Assembly (NCBI GenBank): GCA_017405465.1
Contig: JAFRAJ010000003.1
Span: 1-32,885, forward strand
DNA: 32,885 nt
Direction: 5' to 3'
Origin: Oscillospiraceae bacterium
GTDB lineage: Bacteria > Bacillota > Clostridia > Oscillospirales > Ruminococcaceae
Part shown: piece by piece, positions 21,366-30,939 of the stretch
Position numbering within the stretch: position 1 is the first letter of the stretch
How the letters are laid out: every line of letters starts with the position of its first letter
Notes under the pieces: model-generated
The model's input: the letters and a program-made list of their open reading frames with translations, nothing else
Database searches by the model: none
What the model was told of the DNA's origin: nothing
Translations under genes and position numbers: made by a program

Positions 21366-22895
21366 ATGGATACACACTATTTCCTTCTGGACAGAAAAGA
21401 TGCGTTTGAGACTTCAACACCGGAAGAACAGGGGATAACTTCTGCTTCCATTGCAGATTTTTTTGACACTGTGAGAGAACGCGATCTTGAGGTGGACAGC
21501 ATTCAGATCGTGAGACACAGCAAACTTTGTCTGGATGCGGTGGCGGCTCCTTACACACGGGACAGTTTCCACAGGATATATTCCGCGGCAAAAGGTGTCG
21601 TTGCAACAGCGATTCTCTTCGCTGTACAGGAGGGTCTGATAGAGCTGGACTCCCCGGTCGTTCCCCTGCTTCCCGCCAGATGGATCCCCGAGGATCTTGA
21701 TGAGCGCTGGAACAGACTGACGGTCTATCATCTGCTGACTATGACCACAGGACATGACAGGGACACCATGTTCGAGATGTGGAAGAGGGACTGCTGGATC
21801 AGGACCTTCTTTGAGGTAAAGCCTGTCTATGAGCCCGGAACATACTTCCTGTACGACATGGGCGCTCAGTATGTAATGAACGAGATAATTGCCAATCTTA
21901 CAGGACAGACGACCGGAGAATATCTGGAAGAGAGACTGTTCAGGAAGATAGGCATCGAATACACCAACAACTTCACGAAGCCGGAAGGGCTGTTCTTCTC
22001 TTCCACCATGCAGTTCAAGCCTGACGGGCTCACAAGATTCTCCCAGTTCTATCTGAATAAAGGAAGATGGAACGGGGAGCAGATCCTGAGAGAAGATCTC
22101 GCAGTACTCGCGGGAGAGCACCACGGCCCTTCATCCCACTTCGTAAGCGGGAAAAGAGAGGGAAGCTACGCGGGATATGCACTGCATATGTGGAGGAACA
22201 AAGGAGGAGGATTCCGCTTTTCCGGAGGACAGGGACAGTTCGGTATCATTCTTCCCGACGAAGACATGGCAGTAGGTATCCTGAGCTGCGCCAATGACGG
22301 CGATGCTATCGTGGATGTGTTTTTTGACACGATATTCGCCGACTGCAGGAACCATCCGATAGAAAGGGACCCCTGGGATGCTGCCAGAACCGACACGATG
22401 GTCGCGGAGCTCAGCCTGGCACCGTACAGGACCAGTCCGCACTCCTACAAGGAACAGGTCTACGGAGCCAAGTATGTCCTTCAGGAGAATCCCTGGGGGC
22501 AGAAGGCTGTTGAGTTCCAGTTCCGCACCGACTCGGTCCTGATCCGCACAGAGTCGGATGACGGAAAGAAAGAGGTCATCTGCGGTCTTGAGAACAGGTT
22601 CCCGGTTTCGGAAGGATATATACTCTCCCCCAAGAAGCCGGAGGAGATCGAAGATATAGACCACAATTTCGGCTATGATGAGAAAAAGACGATGTATTCG
22701 GGAGGATGGAGGGATCCTGACACTTTCGAATTCGTCATGAGAAGTGATTCGTTCCTGTCGGATCACCGCTTCAGCTGCAGATTCATGGGCGATCTTCTGG
22801 AGATAAGGATGTCCAACAACACGGTCAATTCCAGAAGCAGATACAGGGACAGAAAAACAGCACCGGACGCGGTCCTTAAAGGCTGCAGAGCCTGA
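21366..22895 (+). CDS. serine hydrolase of the beta-lactamase (class C) fold
   Basis: The 509-residue protein has the class C beta-lactamase/esterase fold. SAAKGVVAT provides the S-x-x-K motif with the nucleophilic serine. YDMGAQYVMNEII occupies the Y-x-N-like site, here with Met-Gly in place of the usual Ser-Asn. SGGQGQFGIILP is the HxG-like strand. About 150 further residues form a C-terminal extension. No signal peptide is seen, so a cytoplasmic esterase or peptidase is more likely than an antibiotic-degrading enzyme. It is followed after 29 bases by the ATPase gene. Confidence 0.85.
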   Translation: MDTHYFLLDRKDAFETSTPEEQGITSASIADFFDTVRERDLEVDSIQIVRHSKLCLDAVAAPYTRDSFHRIYSAAKGVVATAILFAVQEGLIELDSPVVPLLPARWIPEDLDERWNRLTVYHLLTMTTGHDRDTMFEMWKRDCWIRTFFEVKPVYEPGTYFLYDMGAQYVMNEIIANLTGQTTGEYLEERLFRKIGIEYTNNFTKPEGLFFSSTMQFKPDGLTRFSQFYLNKGRWNGEQILREDLAVLAGEHHGPSSHFVSGKREGSYAGYALHMWRNKGGGFRFSGGQGQFGIILPDEDMAVGILSCANDGDAIVDVFFDTIFADCRNHPIERDPWDAARTDTMVAELSLAPYRTSPHSYKEQVYGAKYVLQENPWGQKAVEFQFRTDSVLIRTESDDGKKEVICGLENRFPVSEGYILSPKKPEEIEDIDHNFGYDEKKTMYSGGWRDPDTFEFVMRSDSFLSDHRFSCRFMGDLLEIRMSNNTVNSRSRYRDRKTAPDAVLKGCRA

Positions 22896-22924
22896 GGAAC
22901 AGACGGAGTCAAGGAGGAGGAATA

Positions 22925-25603
22925 ATGGACAGATCATACATCTCATCTGCCGCAATGGTCAGTAAGGAGTGGGTCTCGATGTCAGTCACCGAGATAACAT
23001 CGATCCCGCACATTTCGGTCATCTCTGCGGAGACTACAGAGGCTGAAACGATAGACCGTTACAGAAAAGAATTCGTAAATACCCTGTCGGAAGTATTCAG
23101 CGTATACAAGAATTCCGGGTACAGGGAAGATGCCGCACTTGAGATCCTGTGGAAGGCGGTTCCGGTTGAGAAACAGCCGTTCAGGGCAAGGATCGGCATG
23201 TACATCATAGTGCGTACTATCGCCGCATCAAGGGAACAGGCAGAGGATCAGACAGGATATCTGACCGATCTGATCTCCGGGAATGCTGCATATCTTAAAT
23301 ATGAGACTTTGCCGCTGCCGGCAGAAGAACACGTTTCTTTCATGGCTGATGTTGGCGATGAAGGCATACGGGCGGTCGTTAAGGAAGAATCTGCGCAGAA
23401 CATGGAGAACATGCTGTTCCCTGTCTGCTATACCTTCAGCAGGATCCCTGTGACGGCAAGCGACCTTTCCAGAATAGCTGCAGTCCTCACCGACAGTCCC
23501 GGAACGGCAGTGTCTTTCCAGCTGATCCCGTCAGTCTATTCCATGGAAGAGAGTGCAGAACTTGACCGTACAGCGCAGAACCTTGAGACGCTCTCCAAAG
23601 GAGTGGCGGATCAGAGTCTGGGCAGCATCAGTTTCACGCTGGCGACGAGACACTCGGAGACTTACAGATATTATGCAGACAGCAAGACATCGCCTCTGTT
23701 CTTGTTCAATGTGATCGTCTACGGAGGAGGAGCTTCACTGGACAACACAGCCAGCAGAGTCTCTGCCGAACTGGCGTCCGGAGACGGACAGAACGCTAAT
23801 CTGAAGATAATTAAACTGAACCCGTCTGATATCCGGAAGGACAGAAATCTCTACCCGCTGCCCTGGGTCGCAAACAGCATAATAATGGGCACCGACCGGA
23901 ACCTCGCACTGTGGAATTCCAAAGTGTTCTCTTCTGCTCTTCAGAGGTTCCCTTATATCATAACGGCAGAGGAAGCATCCGCTTTCTTCCGTCTGCCTAT
24001 CGGAAGCAGCAGGATATCCGCAGGTTTCACGGTAAATGAGTCGGAGAGAGACAGCAGGACATACAGAGAGGGGATCATCAACAGCGGCGACATCACGGTA
24101 GGCAAGCTGCGTTCCGCCGGAAATGATGCATCGATAGGATTCTCCCTGTCAGATCTGGCAAAACATATGCTCGTAGTCGGAACACCGGGCTCCGGAAAGA
24201 CTACATTCTCTGTGGGGCTTCTGGACAGACTGTGGAAGGATCACGGCATTCCCTTCCTGGTCATAGAACCTGCCAAGAACGAATACCGGGCACTGGTACA
24301 GAGCATTCCGGATCTGCAGGTATTCACTCCGGGGAAGAACCTTATTTCCCCCTTCATGTTCAACCCGTTCATCCCTCCCAGAAACGTGAAGCTTGAGACG
24401 TACAAATCCACACTGAAGACTGCTTTTGCCGCTGGAGTCTCGATGACTTCTCCTTTGGACAAGATCTTTGAAGAGACAGTTAACAACTGCTATTCTGACT
24501 TCCGCTGGCTCGACACGTATACTTCCGATGACAAGGGAAAAGTATTCAATATATCCGATTTCGTAAAATGCTTCAGGGAGACGTTCGAGGCCATAGGCTA
24601 TACCGGAGACGCGCGCAACGTAGGCCGTGCCGGCGAAGTAAGGCTTAAGGGACTGGTTAACCTTTTCGACAACTACGGAACGATACCCGTAGAGGATATG
24701 CTGAGCAGACCTACTGTCATAGAACTGGCGGCTATAGAAAACTCCGAAGAGAAAGCGCTGATCATCTCGCTCCTGCTGCTGTCGATCCTGGCATATGTCA
24801 ATGCGAATTATGTCGGAGAAGGAGGACTCCGGAACGTCATACTTCTTGAAGAGGCACATGTACTGCTGGATGCGGGAACGAATCACGGACTCGGAGACGC
24901 CAATCCCAGTGCAGTCGCACAGGGCCTTGTCAAGAGGATGCTGGCGGAGATCAGATCCTACGGAGTAGGGCTTATAATCGCTGATCAGTCGCCGAGAAAA
25001 GTCACGACAGACGTGGTCGCTCTGACCGACATGAAAGTTGTCTTCCGACTGGTAGAGAACGAGGACAGACAGATAATCGCCAACAGCACCGGCATGTCGG
25101 AAACTCAGGAAAAACGCATGGCAAAGCTAAAGCCCGGCGAAGCATTCCTGTTCTTCGGAAAACTCGACGAGCCGGAGGAAGTGGTGACTCCGGACTACAG
25201 GCTTGAGAACAATATCAGTATCTCCCTTTCAGATGACGGGATAAGAGAACTGAGCACCTACTGGAAGACCAGAGCAGAACAGACGAGACCCTATCCTCAG
25301 TGCGCAGCCTGTCCTGATTGTACAGGAGGTTGCGATTACGCCCGCAGGATCCTTGCAAGGGATATTGCGAGAAGGATATTTAACAGACATGTTGGTCCGG
25401 TCAGCGCAGACAAGGCCAAGTGCAAGGACGCAGTCAAAAAGCTGTTCCCGAAGCTTGAGAAGCTGACAGTCGCTGAGCTCAATGACGAAGTCTACTCAAA
25501 GGCGCTGCTCAGGTGCGTTAAGCTTCATCTGCTGAGAAGAGTGAGATACGAGACGAGACTGGAGATAAGCGACAGTCTTATTGAAGAAACCATAAAAAGA
25601 TGA
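22925..25603 (+). CDS. HerA/DUF87-type P-loop ATPase
   Basis: The 892-residue protein has an unrecognised N-terminal half (about 1-400). A HerA/FtsK-type ATPase follows: Walker A GTPGSGKT (419-426), the IEPAKNEYRAL motif typical of DUF87 proteins, Walker B VILLEEAHVL with Glu642 and Glu643, and the sensor region IIADQSPRKVTTDVVALTD. A cysteine cluster follows at Cys793, Cys796, Cys799 and Cys803 (QCAACPDCTGGC), probably a metal site. HerA-family ATPases pump or remodel DNA or proteins as hexameric rings. The product is cytoplasmic. AGGAGG precedes the ATG. It is immediately followed by the acidic repeat gene, so the two are likely partners. Confidence 0.88.
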   Translation: MDRSYISSAAMVSKEWVSMSVTEITSIPHISVISAETTEAETIDRYRKEFVNTLSEVFSVYKNSGYREDAALEILWKAVPVEKQPFRARIGMYIIVRTIAASREQAEDQTGYLTDLISGNAAYLKYETLPLPAEEHVSFMADVGDEGIRAVVKEESAQNMENMLFPVCYTFSRIPVTASDLSRIAAVLTDSPGTAVSFQLIPSVYSMEESAELDRTAQNLETLSKGVADQSLGSISFTLATRHSETYRYYADSKTSPLFLFNVIVYGGGASLDNTASRVSAELASGDGQNANLKIIKLNPSDIRKDRNLYPLPWVANSIIMGTDRNLALWNSKVFSSALQRFPYIITAEEASAFFRLPIGSSRISAGFTVNESERDSRTYREGIINSGDITVGKLRSAGNDASIGFSLSDLAKHMLVVGTPGSGKTTFSVGLLDRLWKDHGIPFLVIEPAKNEYRALVQSIPDLQVFTPGKNLISPFMFNPFIPPRNVKLETYKSTLKTAFAAGVSMTSPLDKIFEETVNNCYSDFRWLDTYTSDDKGKVFNISDFVKCFRETFEAIGYTGDARNVGRAGEVRLKGLVNLFDNYGTIPVEDMLSRPTVIELAAIENSEEKALIISLLLLSILAYVNANYVGEGGLRNVILLEEAHVLLDAGTNHGLGDANPSAVAQGLVKRMLAEIRSYGVGLIIADQSPRKVTTDVVALTDMKVVFRLVENEDRQIIANSTGMSETQEKRMAKLKPGEAFLFFGKLDEPEEVVTPDYRLENNISISLSDDGIRELSTYWKTRAEQTRPYPQCAACPDCTGGCDYARRILARDIARRIFNRHVGPVSADKAKCKDAVKKLFPKLEKLTVAELNDEVYSKALLRCVKLHLLRRVRYETRLEISDSLIEETIKR

Positions 25604-25625
25604 TCCTTACGAAAGGAGAATATAG

Positions 25626-27596
25626 ATGGTAGAAGTTGACGGCGGAGATTTCGGAGGAGATCTCGGTTCTGATGCAAGTTTTGACACAGGATCAGACATA
25701 GGAGGAGATCTGGGAGGAGACTCTCTGGATCTTTCCGGAGACGATCTTTCCGGAGACCTCGGAGATCTTTCCGGTGATGATATGGGGGAAGGTTTTGACG
25801 ATCTCTCAGGCGAAGATCTCTCTGACGGGTCGGATGACCTGTTCTCAGACGACATTTCCGATGAGGGATCTGAAGACTTCTCAGACGACTTCATGGACGA
25901 AAGCTCAGATGACCTGATAGGAGAAGACCTTCTGGATTCAGAGTCTGATGATCTTTCTGACGGAGACGTTCCGGAAGATGATCTCGGAGATCTTTCAGAA
26001 GACGATCTCTCTTCTGACGAACTGTCAGATACGCCTGAAGATCTGACAGATGACACCGATCTCCCGGAAGAGGAGGATCTCGCAGACGAGGATCTTTCAT
26101 CGGAAGATCTGACAGAAGAACCTGATGACATGCCTGAAGACATATTGGAAGAAGAAACTGATGATCTCACACCTGATGAGGATCTCAGTGAGGATGATCT
26201 CATTCAGAAAGATCTTCCCGACGATGTCGTGTCTGAAGACGATGGACCAGGCGAGGAAGATCTTGATGCAGATGTTCAGGAAGACCTTGGCGAAGATCAG
26301 GAAGCAGACGACGGATATCTTGACGTTCAGGATGATGACGGGGCAGGACAGGAGATCTATGCGGACATCCCGCATGATGAAGATGTTCCGGACCCGGATA
26401 CTATGCAGGATACAGCTGCAGACACTGCCGAACCGCAGGATGATGTGACTGATATCGCCCCGCAGACAGAAGAAGGACCTGATGCTGCAGAACCGGATAC
26501 AGGCAGGTCATACGGGGATTATGAGACCGGACCGGAAAAAGAACTTGTGAATGAACCGGAAACGATGGGTGAGATGCCTCCTGCGGACAACCCATATGCG
26601 GAGCAATGGGAGAATTTCGAAGAAAATGCGCCTCCTTTCAGAGGTTCGGAAACACAGGATACAGTGCCTGCGCCGGAAAATGATCTTGAAGCCCGAATGG
26701 ACCAGATCATGAACAGTGACCTTTCCACTCAGGAGAAGATAGATCAGCTGAATGAACTGAGAAATGAAGTCGTTGCATCGCAGGAGAGCCAGAACGATAC
26801 GTTCGATCAGGCTGATCTGCAGACTGAGGAAGAAGGCGGGCCTGTCAAGGTCCTTAAGATGGGGCAGGGAGATACTGTCATGTCCCATCCGGATTATGAA
26901 CAGCAGCTTTACGACCTGGACGAAGGCATCACGAACTGGGACGGGGTCCAGAGAGAAGCCTACAATGACATCAGAGCGGAACATGACCGCATAATGAGCG
27001 ATACTTCTCTGTCCCCTGAACAGCAGTATGATATGCTGGAACAGAACGCCCAGAGAGAACGCAACTTCCTGGACAATTATGCGAACGAATACTCGGAACT
27101 GCAGTCTCAGAGAGAGGAGCTTGCCAGAAAAGCCGGGATGGACGGGACAGTGTCGTCTGTGCAGGATCAGATAACTGAAAACGACGTTCTGCAGATGACC
27201 GGAGACACTGCCGACAGCAGTCTGCAGAGATACGAGCTGCCTGAAAACGCGGAGATGATCAGAAGTTCAGATGATCTCGACATGTCGGAAGCAATGGGGC
27301 TCGATGATCCGAATTTCTGGAACCATCACGGGAACACCTACGAAGATTATCATGAACTGGCGAGCCATCTTCCCGAAGTCCAGCAGAGGCTCGATGCAGG
27401 AGAATCTCTCGATTCTCTGAGACGGGATCCTGTTGTAGGAGCGACCGCGAATCAGTATTATAATCAGGAGCATATGATCCGTCTGAACCGCGGAGAAACA
27501 GGCGGTTACAGATTCATCGGCGACGGAAGACACCGTGTCCTTGCTGCCAGGGATCAGGGACTGGATTTCCCAGCTGTCATAGACGATGAACGGTGA
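25626..27596 (+). CDS. extremely acidic Asp/Ser-repeat protein with C-terminal ParB-like domain
   Basis: The 656-residue protein has a low-complexity head of about 230 residues built from D-D-L-S/G/E/D-like units with almost no positive charge. A Glu/Pro/Asp-rich linker follows, then a helical, probably coiled region (about 350-520). The end contains DPNFWNHHGNTYEDYHELAS, then HMIRLNRGETGGYRFIGDG and RHRVLAARDQGL. The GDGRHR (632-637) followed by xLAAxxxG resembles ParB/sulfiredoxin-like domains, which also occur as C-terminal domains of secreted polymorphic toxins in Bacillota. Function is not established. GAAAGGAG precedes the ATG. The head is unusually dense in GATC sites. Confidence 0.8.
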   Translation: MVEVDGGDFGGDLGSDASFDTGSDIGGDLGGDSLDLSGDDLSGDLGDLSGDDMGEGFDDLSGEDLSDGSDDLFSDDISDEGSEDFSDDFMDESSDDLIGEDLLDSESDDLSDGDVPEDDLGDLSEDDLSSDELSDTPEDLTDDTDLPEEEDLADEDLSSEDLTEEPDDMPEDILEEETDDLTPDEDLSEDDLIQKDLPDDVVSEDDGPGEEDLDADVQEDLGEDQEADDGYLDVQDDDGAGQEIYADIPHDEDVPDPDTMQDTAADTAEPQDDVTDIAPQTEEGPDAAEPDTGRSYGDYETGPEKELVNEPETMGEMPPADNPYAEQWENFEENAPPFRGSETQDTVPAPENDLEARMDQIMNSDLSTQEKIDQLNELRNEVVASQESQNDTFDQADLQTEEEGGPVKVLKMGQGDTVMSHPDYEQQLYDLDEGITNWDGVQREAYNDIRAEHDRIMSDTSLSPEQQYDMLEQNAQRERNFLDNYANEYSELQSQREELARKAGMDGTVSSVQDQITENDVLQMTGDTADSSLQRYELPENAEMIRSSDDLDMSEAMGLDDPNFWNHHGNTYEDYHELASHLPEVQQRLDAGESLDSLRRDPVVGATANQYYNQEHMIRLNRGETGGYRFIGDGRHRVLAARDQGLDFPAVIDDER

Positions 27597-27648
27597 CCGG
27601 TTTAGAAGATAAGGATAATTATGAAAGACGATATACGGAGGGACTGAC

Positions 27649-28815
27649 ATGCCTTTATTTTGGAAGAACAAGAATGAATCCGCATACGAGGGAGGAAAGA
27701 AGCACTGGACTGATGTCATTAAGAACTCCGGCCCCGGAGATCTCCTCATATGGAGACAGCCGGAGGAGGACTTCAACACTAATTCGACTCTCACCGTATT
27801 GCCCGGAGAAGCTGCGATATTCCTTGACCGGGGACAGATAGTCCAGATATTCAAGGAGCCCGGCACATATCCGCTTACCACTGAGAACTATCCGTTCATC
27901 AGCAGACTCAGGAATCTCTTCTCAGGCGGGGTCAGCACGTTCAACAGCGTGGTGTATTTCGTCCGGCTGGCAGTCAGTCGTGAACTGCTCTGGGGAACGG
28001 CACAGCGGATAAACGTCCGGGATAAGGTCTGGAAGATCAGGACTGACATCGGTGCCAGAGGTGCCTTCAAGATCGCTGTTGATGAGCCTGGAGTGTTCCT
28101 TGAAAAACTTGTGGGAAACAATGTCCCTTATCAGACTCAGAATGAGATATTCGATTATTTCGGAGAGGAACTGCAGGGCAAGATAATCTCCACCCTTTCA
28201 AACTTCTTCAACAACCAGTGGCCTTCCGAACTGATAGGAATAGAAGCTGTGATGGGGGACCTTGCAAATTATCTGAAACCTCAGATAAACGAAATGTTCA
28301 TGGAATACGGCCTGAGATGTGAGTCATTCGTGATCTCCGGCCTCAATATAGACACAACGAAATACGATGAGATGGATGAGGCTCAGGCTGAGCTCAACAA
28401 AGCGAGTATCCTCGGAGAGCACTGGGCACAGCTTACTGCAGCAGACATCCTGAAAATACTAGCCGCGAATCCCGGGGCAGGCGGGACTGCAGCTACCGGG
28501 GCCGGCATAGGCATGGGAATGGCTGCAAGCGGCGCTTTCGCAGACCTTGCCAACCAGATGTTCTCATCGCTTCATGGAACAAACACTGATACGGTCCCGA
28601 TAAATTTCACCAAAGATAAAATAGATACGAGATTCACTCCGGCGGATTCGGTACCATCGGCTGCAGGACCGTCAACAGAGCCTGTTCCTGCTTCTTCTCT
28701 GGAAGGAGATCCGGATATGGCAGCTATGGCAAAACTGAAAGGGATGCTGGATAAGGGATTTATCACCCAGGAGCAATATGACCAGAAAATAGCTGAGATA
28801 CTCAGCAGGATGTGA
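27649..28815 (+). CDS. SPFH-domain (virion core protein-like) protein with SHOCT tail
   Basis: The 388-residue protein is YdjI/virion-core-like SPFH: an N-terminal WRQPEEDFNTNSTLTVLPGE segment and AAIFLDRGQIVQIFKEPGTY. The SPFH core covers VYFVRLAVSRELLWGTAQ, GAFKIAVDEPGVFLEKLVG and YGLRCESFVISGLNID. A Gly/Ala-rich linker and SHOCT helix end the protein (MAKLKGMLDKGFITQEQYD). SPFH proteins assemble as membrane-associated cages or microdomains; SHOCT tails are common oligomerisation or targeting helices. CGGAGGG precedes the ATG. The membrane protein starts 7 bases later. Confidence 0.92.
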   Translation: MPLFWKNKNESAYEGGKKHWTDVIKNSGPGDLLIWRQPEEDFNTNSTLTVLPGEAAIFLDRGQIVQIFKEPGTYPLTTENYPFISRLRNLFSGGVSTFNSVVYFVRLAVSRELLWGTAQRINVRDKVWKIRTDIGARGAFKIAVDEPGVFLEKLVGNNVPYQTQNEIFDYFGEELQGKIISTLSNFFNNQWPSELIGIEAVMGDLANYLKPQINEMFMEYGLRCESFVISGLNIDTTKYDEMDEAQAELNKASILGEHWAQLTAADILKILAANPGAGGTAATGAGIGMGMAASGAFADLANQMFSSLHGTNTDTVPINFTKDKIDTRFTPADSVPSAAGPSTEPVPASSLEGDPDMAAMAKLKGMLDKGFITQEQYDQKIAEILSRM

Positions 28816-28822
28816 GGACATA

Positions 28823-29482
28823 ATGAACAGGACAAAAGGATTCAGAACGCTGCTTTTCCTGATCATAGTAGCGCTGTTTAACCTGACTTTCTTCATGCTC
28901 GGAGGCTGGAGCCATCCGGCTTCCGTCTGGACAGCATACGGCTTCATGCATGCGGCATGGCTCCTGCTGTTCGTGACTCCGAAGTTCACCCGTGCAGCAG
29001 GAAGGCCTCTTTTCGGACTTCCCGCATTGACATTCGCGTTTATCTGTTTTGGCGCGGAAGTCATAGTAGGACTGATCATAATATTGACCAGACCTGTCAC
29101 GGTGACTGTGTCTCTTCTGATACAGATAGTCATAATCGGTCTGTTCTTCGCAGTCCTCATTGGCTCGCTTGCAGCTGACGAGCATACAGCTGCGACAGTA
29201 GCGGCGAGAGACGGCAAGGCAATGATACTGAGAGACATGGCTGCCGAAGTAAAAGTACTGATAGGACAGCTCGATGATCAGAATGCAGACAAAGAGATAC
29301 AGAGAGCCTATGATCTGCTTCACGCCAGTCCTCTGAACGCATCGGAGCGGGGAGCAGCGTATGAACCGGCGATAATCGATCTTATCTATGCCCTTAAGGA
29401 GAAGGTCGAGAACGGAAACGCAGAAGAGGCTGCTGACACAGCGAAGAAACTGCAGATGAATATAAAAATGAGAAACAGCTGA
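28823..29482 (+). CDS. tetra-spanning membrane protein with helical cytoplasmic tail
   Basis: The 219-residue protein has four hydrophobic segments (about 9-28, 35-52, 63-86, 92-113). A charged helical tail follows (about 120-219), including MILRDMAAEVKVLIGQLDDQ and IIDLIYALKEKVENG. I do not recognise a named family. The 7-base gap from the SPFH gene indicates tight coupling. The tail could contact SPFH or the ATPase; this is inference. Confidence 0.8.
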   Translation: MNRTKGFRTLLFLIIVALFNLTFFMLGGWSHPASVWTAYGFMHAAWLLLFVTPKFTRAAGRPLFGLPALTFAFICFGAEVIVGLIIILTRPVTVTVSLLIQIVIIGLFFAVLIGSLAADEHTAATVAARDGKAMILRDMAAEVKVLIGQLDDQNADKEIQRAYDLLHASPLNASERGAAYEPAIIDLIYALKEKVENGNAEEAADTAKKLQMNIKMRNS

Positions 29483-29509
29483 GCCAGACTCAGTTAGCAG
29501 GGAGCAATA

Positions 29510-30916
29510 ATGAGTTCACTTACAAAAGAGAAGTATTTTGATTTTTCTTTTTTGCCGATAATATTCACTCTGGCGTGGCCTACGATGCTGGAGAATATCC
29601 TTAGCACCGCTATCCAGTATATAGACACTGCAATGGTGGGAAACCTCGGAACAGATGCAATGGCAGCTGTCGGATCCACTTCGACAGTCAGCTGGCTATT
29701 CGTTAGCAGCATCTCAGCTTTCGGGGTCGGGTTTCTTGCGTATATATCCCAGGCCAGAGGCAGAGGAGACGATAACGCAGCCAAGAGAGCTGTAATGCAG
29801 GCGATCATCACGGTGCTTGTACTGGGGTCAATATTTACATTGGTGACAGTCGGCGTCAGCAAATATGTTCCGAAGTGGATGAACGTGGATCCCAGCATCA
29901 GCGAGCTTGCTACCAGTTATTTCTTCATCACTTACCTAGCCACGCTGCCCAGAAGTGCAAATATGATCCTCGGAACGGTGCTGAGAGCCGCGGGTGATAC
30001 AAAGACACCGATGCGCATTGGCATCGGCGTAAACGTTATAAACCTTGTGCTCAACTATTTCCTCATCAATCCGACCAGAACGGTATCGCTGCTTGGCCTT
30101 AAGATGACGATGCCAGGTGCAGGTATGGGTGTTATCGGTGCAGCCGTTGCAAGCGTCATCTCCATGATCTACGGCGGAGTCGCCATGCTGATCAGCGTAT
30201 TCAAGCATGAGGAGATCTCTCCTAAGGGTCTCCCGTTCAAACTTGACATGGAGATCATGAGACCCTGTCTCAAAACAGCGATCCCGTATATGTTCCAGAG
30301 ATTCGGATCATCTCTGGGATATGTGGTCTTTGCTTCAATGATCAACTCTCTCGGTGCTACTGCCACAGCTGCGCATACTATAGGAAACACAGTTGAATCT
30401 GCATTCTATATTCCGGGCTTCGGAATGATGACTGCGGCAGCCACGCTTACAGGAAACTATATAGGAGCAAGAGACAGCGACAGCCTGCATAAGGTAGCTC
30501 GTGTTACTATCCTCTGCGAAGTCCTCATGATGATCGTAACAGGCAGCCTGCTGTTCATTTTCGCACCGAATCTGGTACGGATCTTCAACAAAGATCCGGA
30601 AGTCATAGCATTGTGCAGCATCGTCCTCAAGATGGTAGCGTGCTCCGAACCTTTCTTCGGGGTGACGAATGTGCTGGAAGGAATGCTGCAGGGAGCAGGG
30701 AACACAAAGTTCTCTCTGTATGTGAATATCATAGCCATGTGGACCATGAGGATACTCGGAACATATATACTGACACAGATATTCAATTTCGGTCTCATCG
30801 GAGCCTGGACGGGAATGATAGCGCATAACATGACTTCATTCCTCTGCTACGCGCTCTACTACAAGAGCGGAAAGTGGGTACATCCTATGACAGAAGAGCC
30901 TGCCGCAGCGGGCTGA
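29510..30916 (+). CDS. MATE-family multidrug/organic-ion efflux transporter
   Basis: The 468-residue protein has about twelve hydrophobic segments in two halves and typical MATE text: LAWPTMLENILSTAIQYIDT in the first helix, AMVGNLGTDAMAAVG, then FLAYISQARGRGDD and LRAAGDTKTPMRIGIGVNVINLVLNY. The second half contains FGMMTAAATLTGNYIGA and VLEGMLQGAGNTKFS. MATE proteins export cationic drugs or metabolites using Na+ or H+ gradients. GGGAG lies upstream. It sits between the SPFH membrane cluster and an aminoglycoside-type nucleotidyltransferase. Its substrate is unknown. Confidence 0.92.
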   Translation: MSSLTKEKYFDFSFLPIIFTLAWPTMLENILSTAIQYIDTAMVGNLGTDAMAAVGSTSTVSWLFVSSISAFGVGFLAYISQARGRGDDNAAKRAVMQAIITVLVLGSIFTLVTVGVSKYVPKWMNVDPSISELATSYFFITYLATLPRSANMILGTVLRAAGDTKTPMRIGIGVNVINLVLNYFLINPTRTVSLLGLKMTMPGAGMGVIGAAVASVISMIYGGVAMLISVFKHEEISPKGLPFKLDMEIMRPCLKTAIPYMFQRFGSSLGYVVFASMINSLGATATAAHTIGNTVESAFYIPGFGMMTAAATLTGNYIGARDSDSLHKVARVTILCEVLMMIVTGSLLFIFAPNLVRIFNKDPEVIALCSIVLKMVACSEPFFGVTNVLEGMLQGAGNTKFSLYVNIIAMWTMRILGTYILTQIFNFGLIGAWTGMIAHNMTSFLCYALYYKSGKWVHPMTEEPAAAG

Positions 30917-30939
30917 ACAGAAGATAAGGGGCGTCAGAA

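Noticed and set aside
25607..26203. 198-codon Ser/Arg-rich minus-strand frame
   Set aside because: It is the antisense reading of the Asp/Ser repeat region; the Ser-Arg pattern is the complement of GATC-rich codons.
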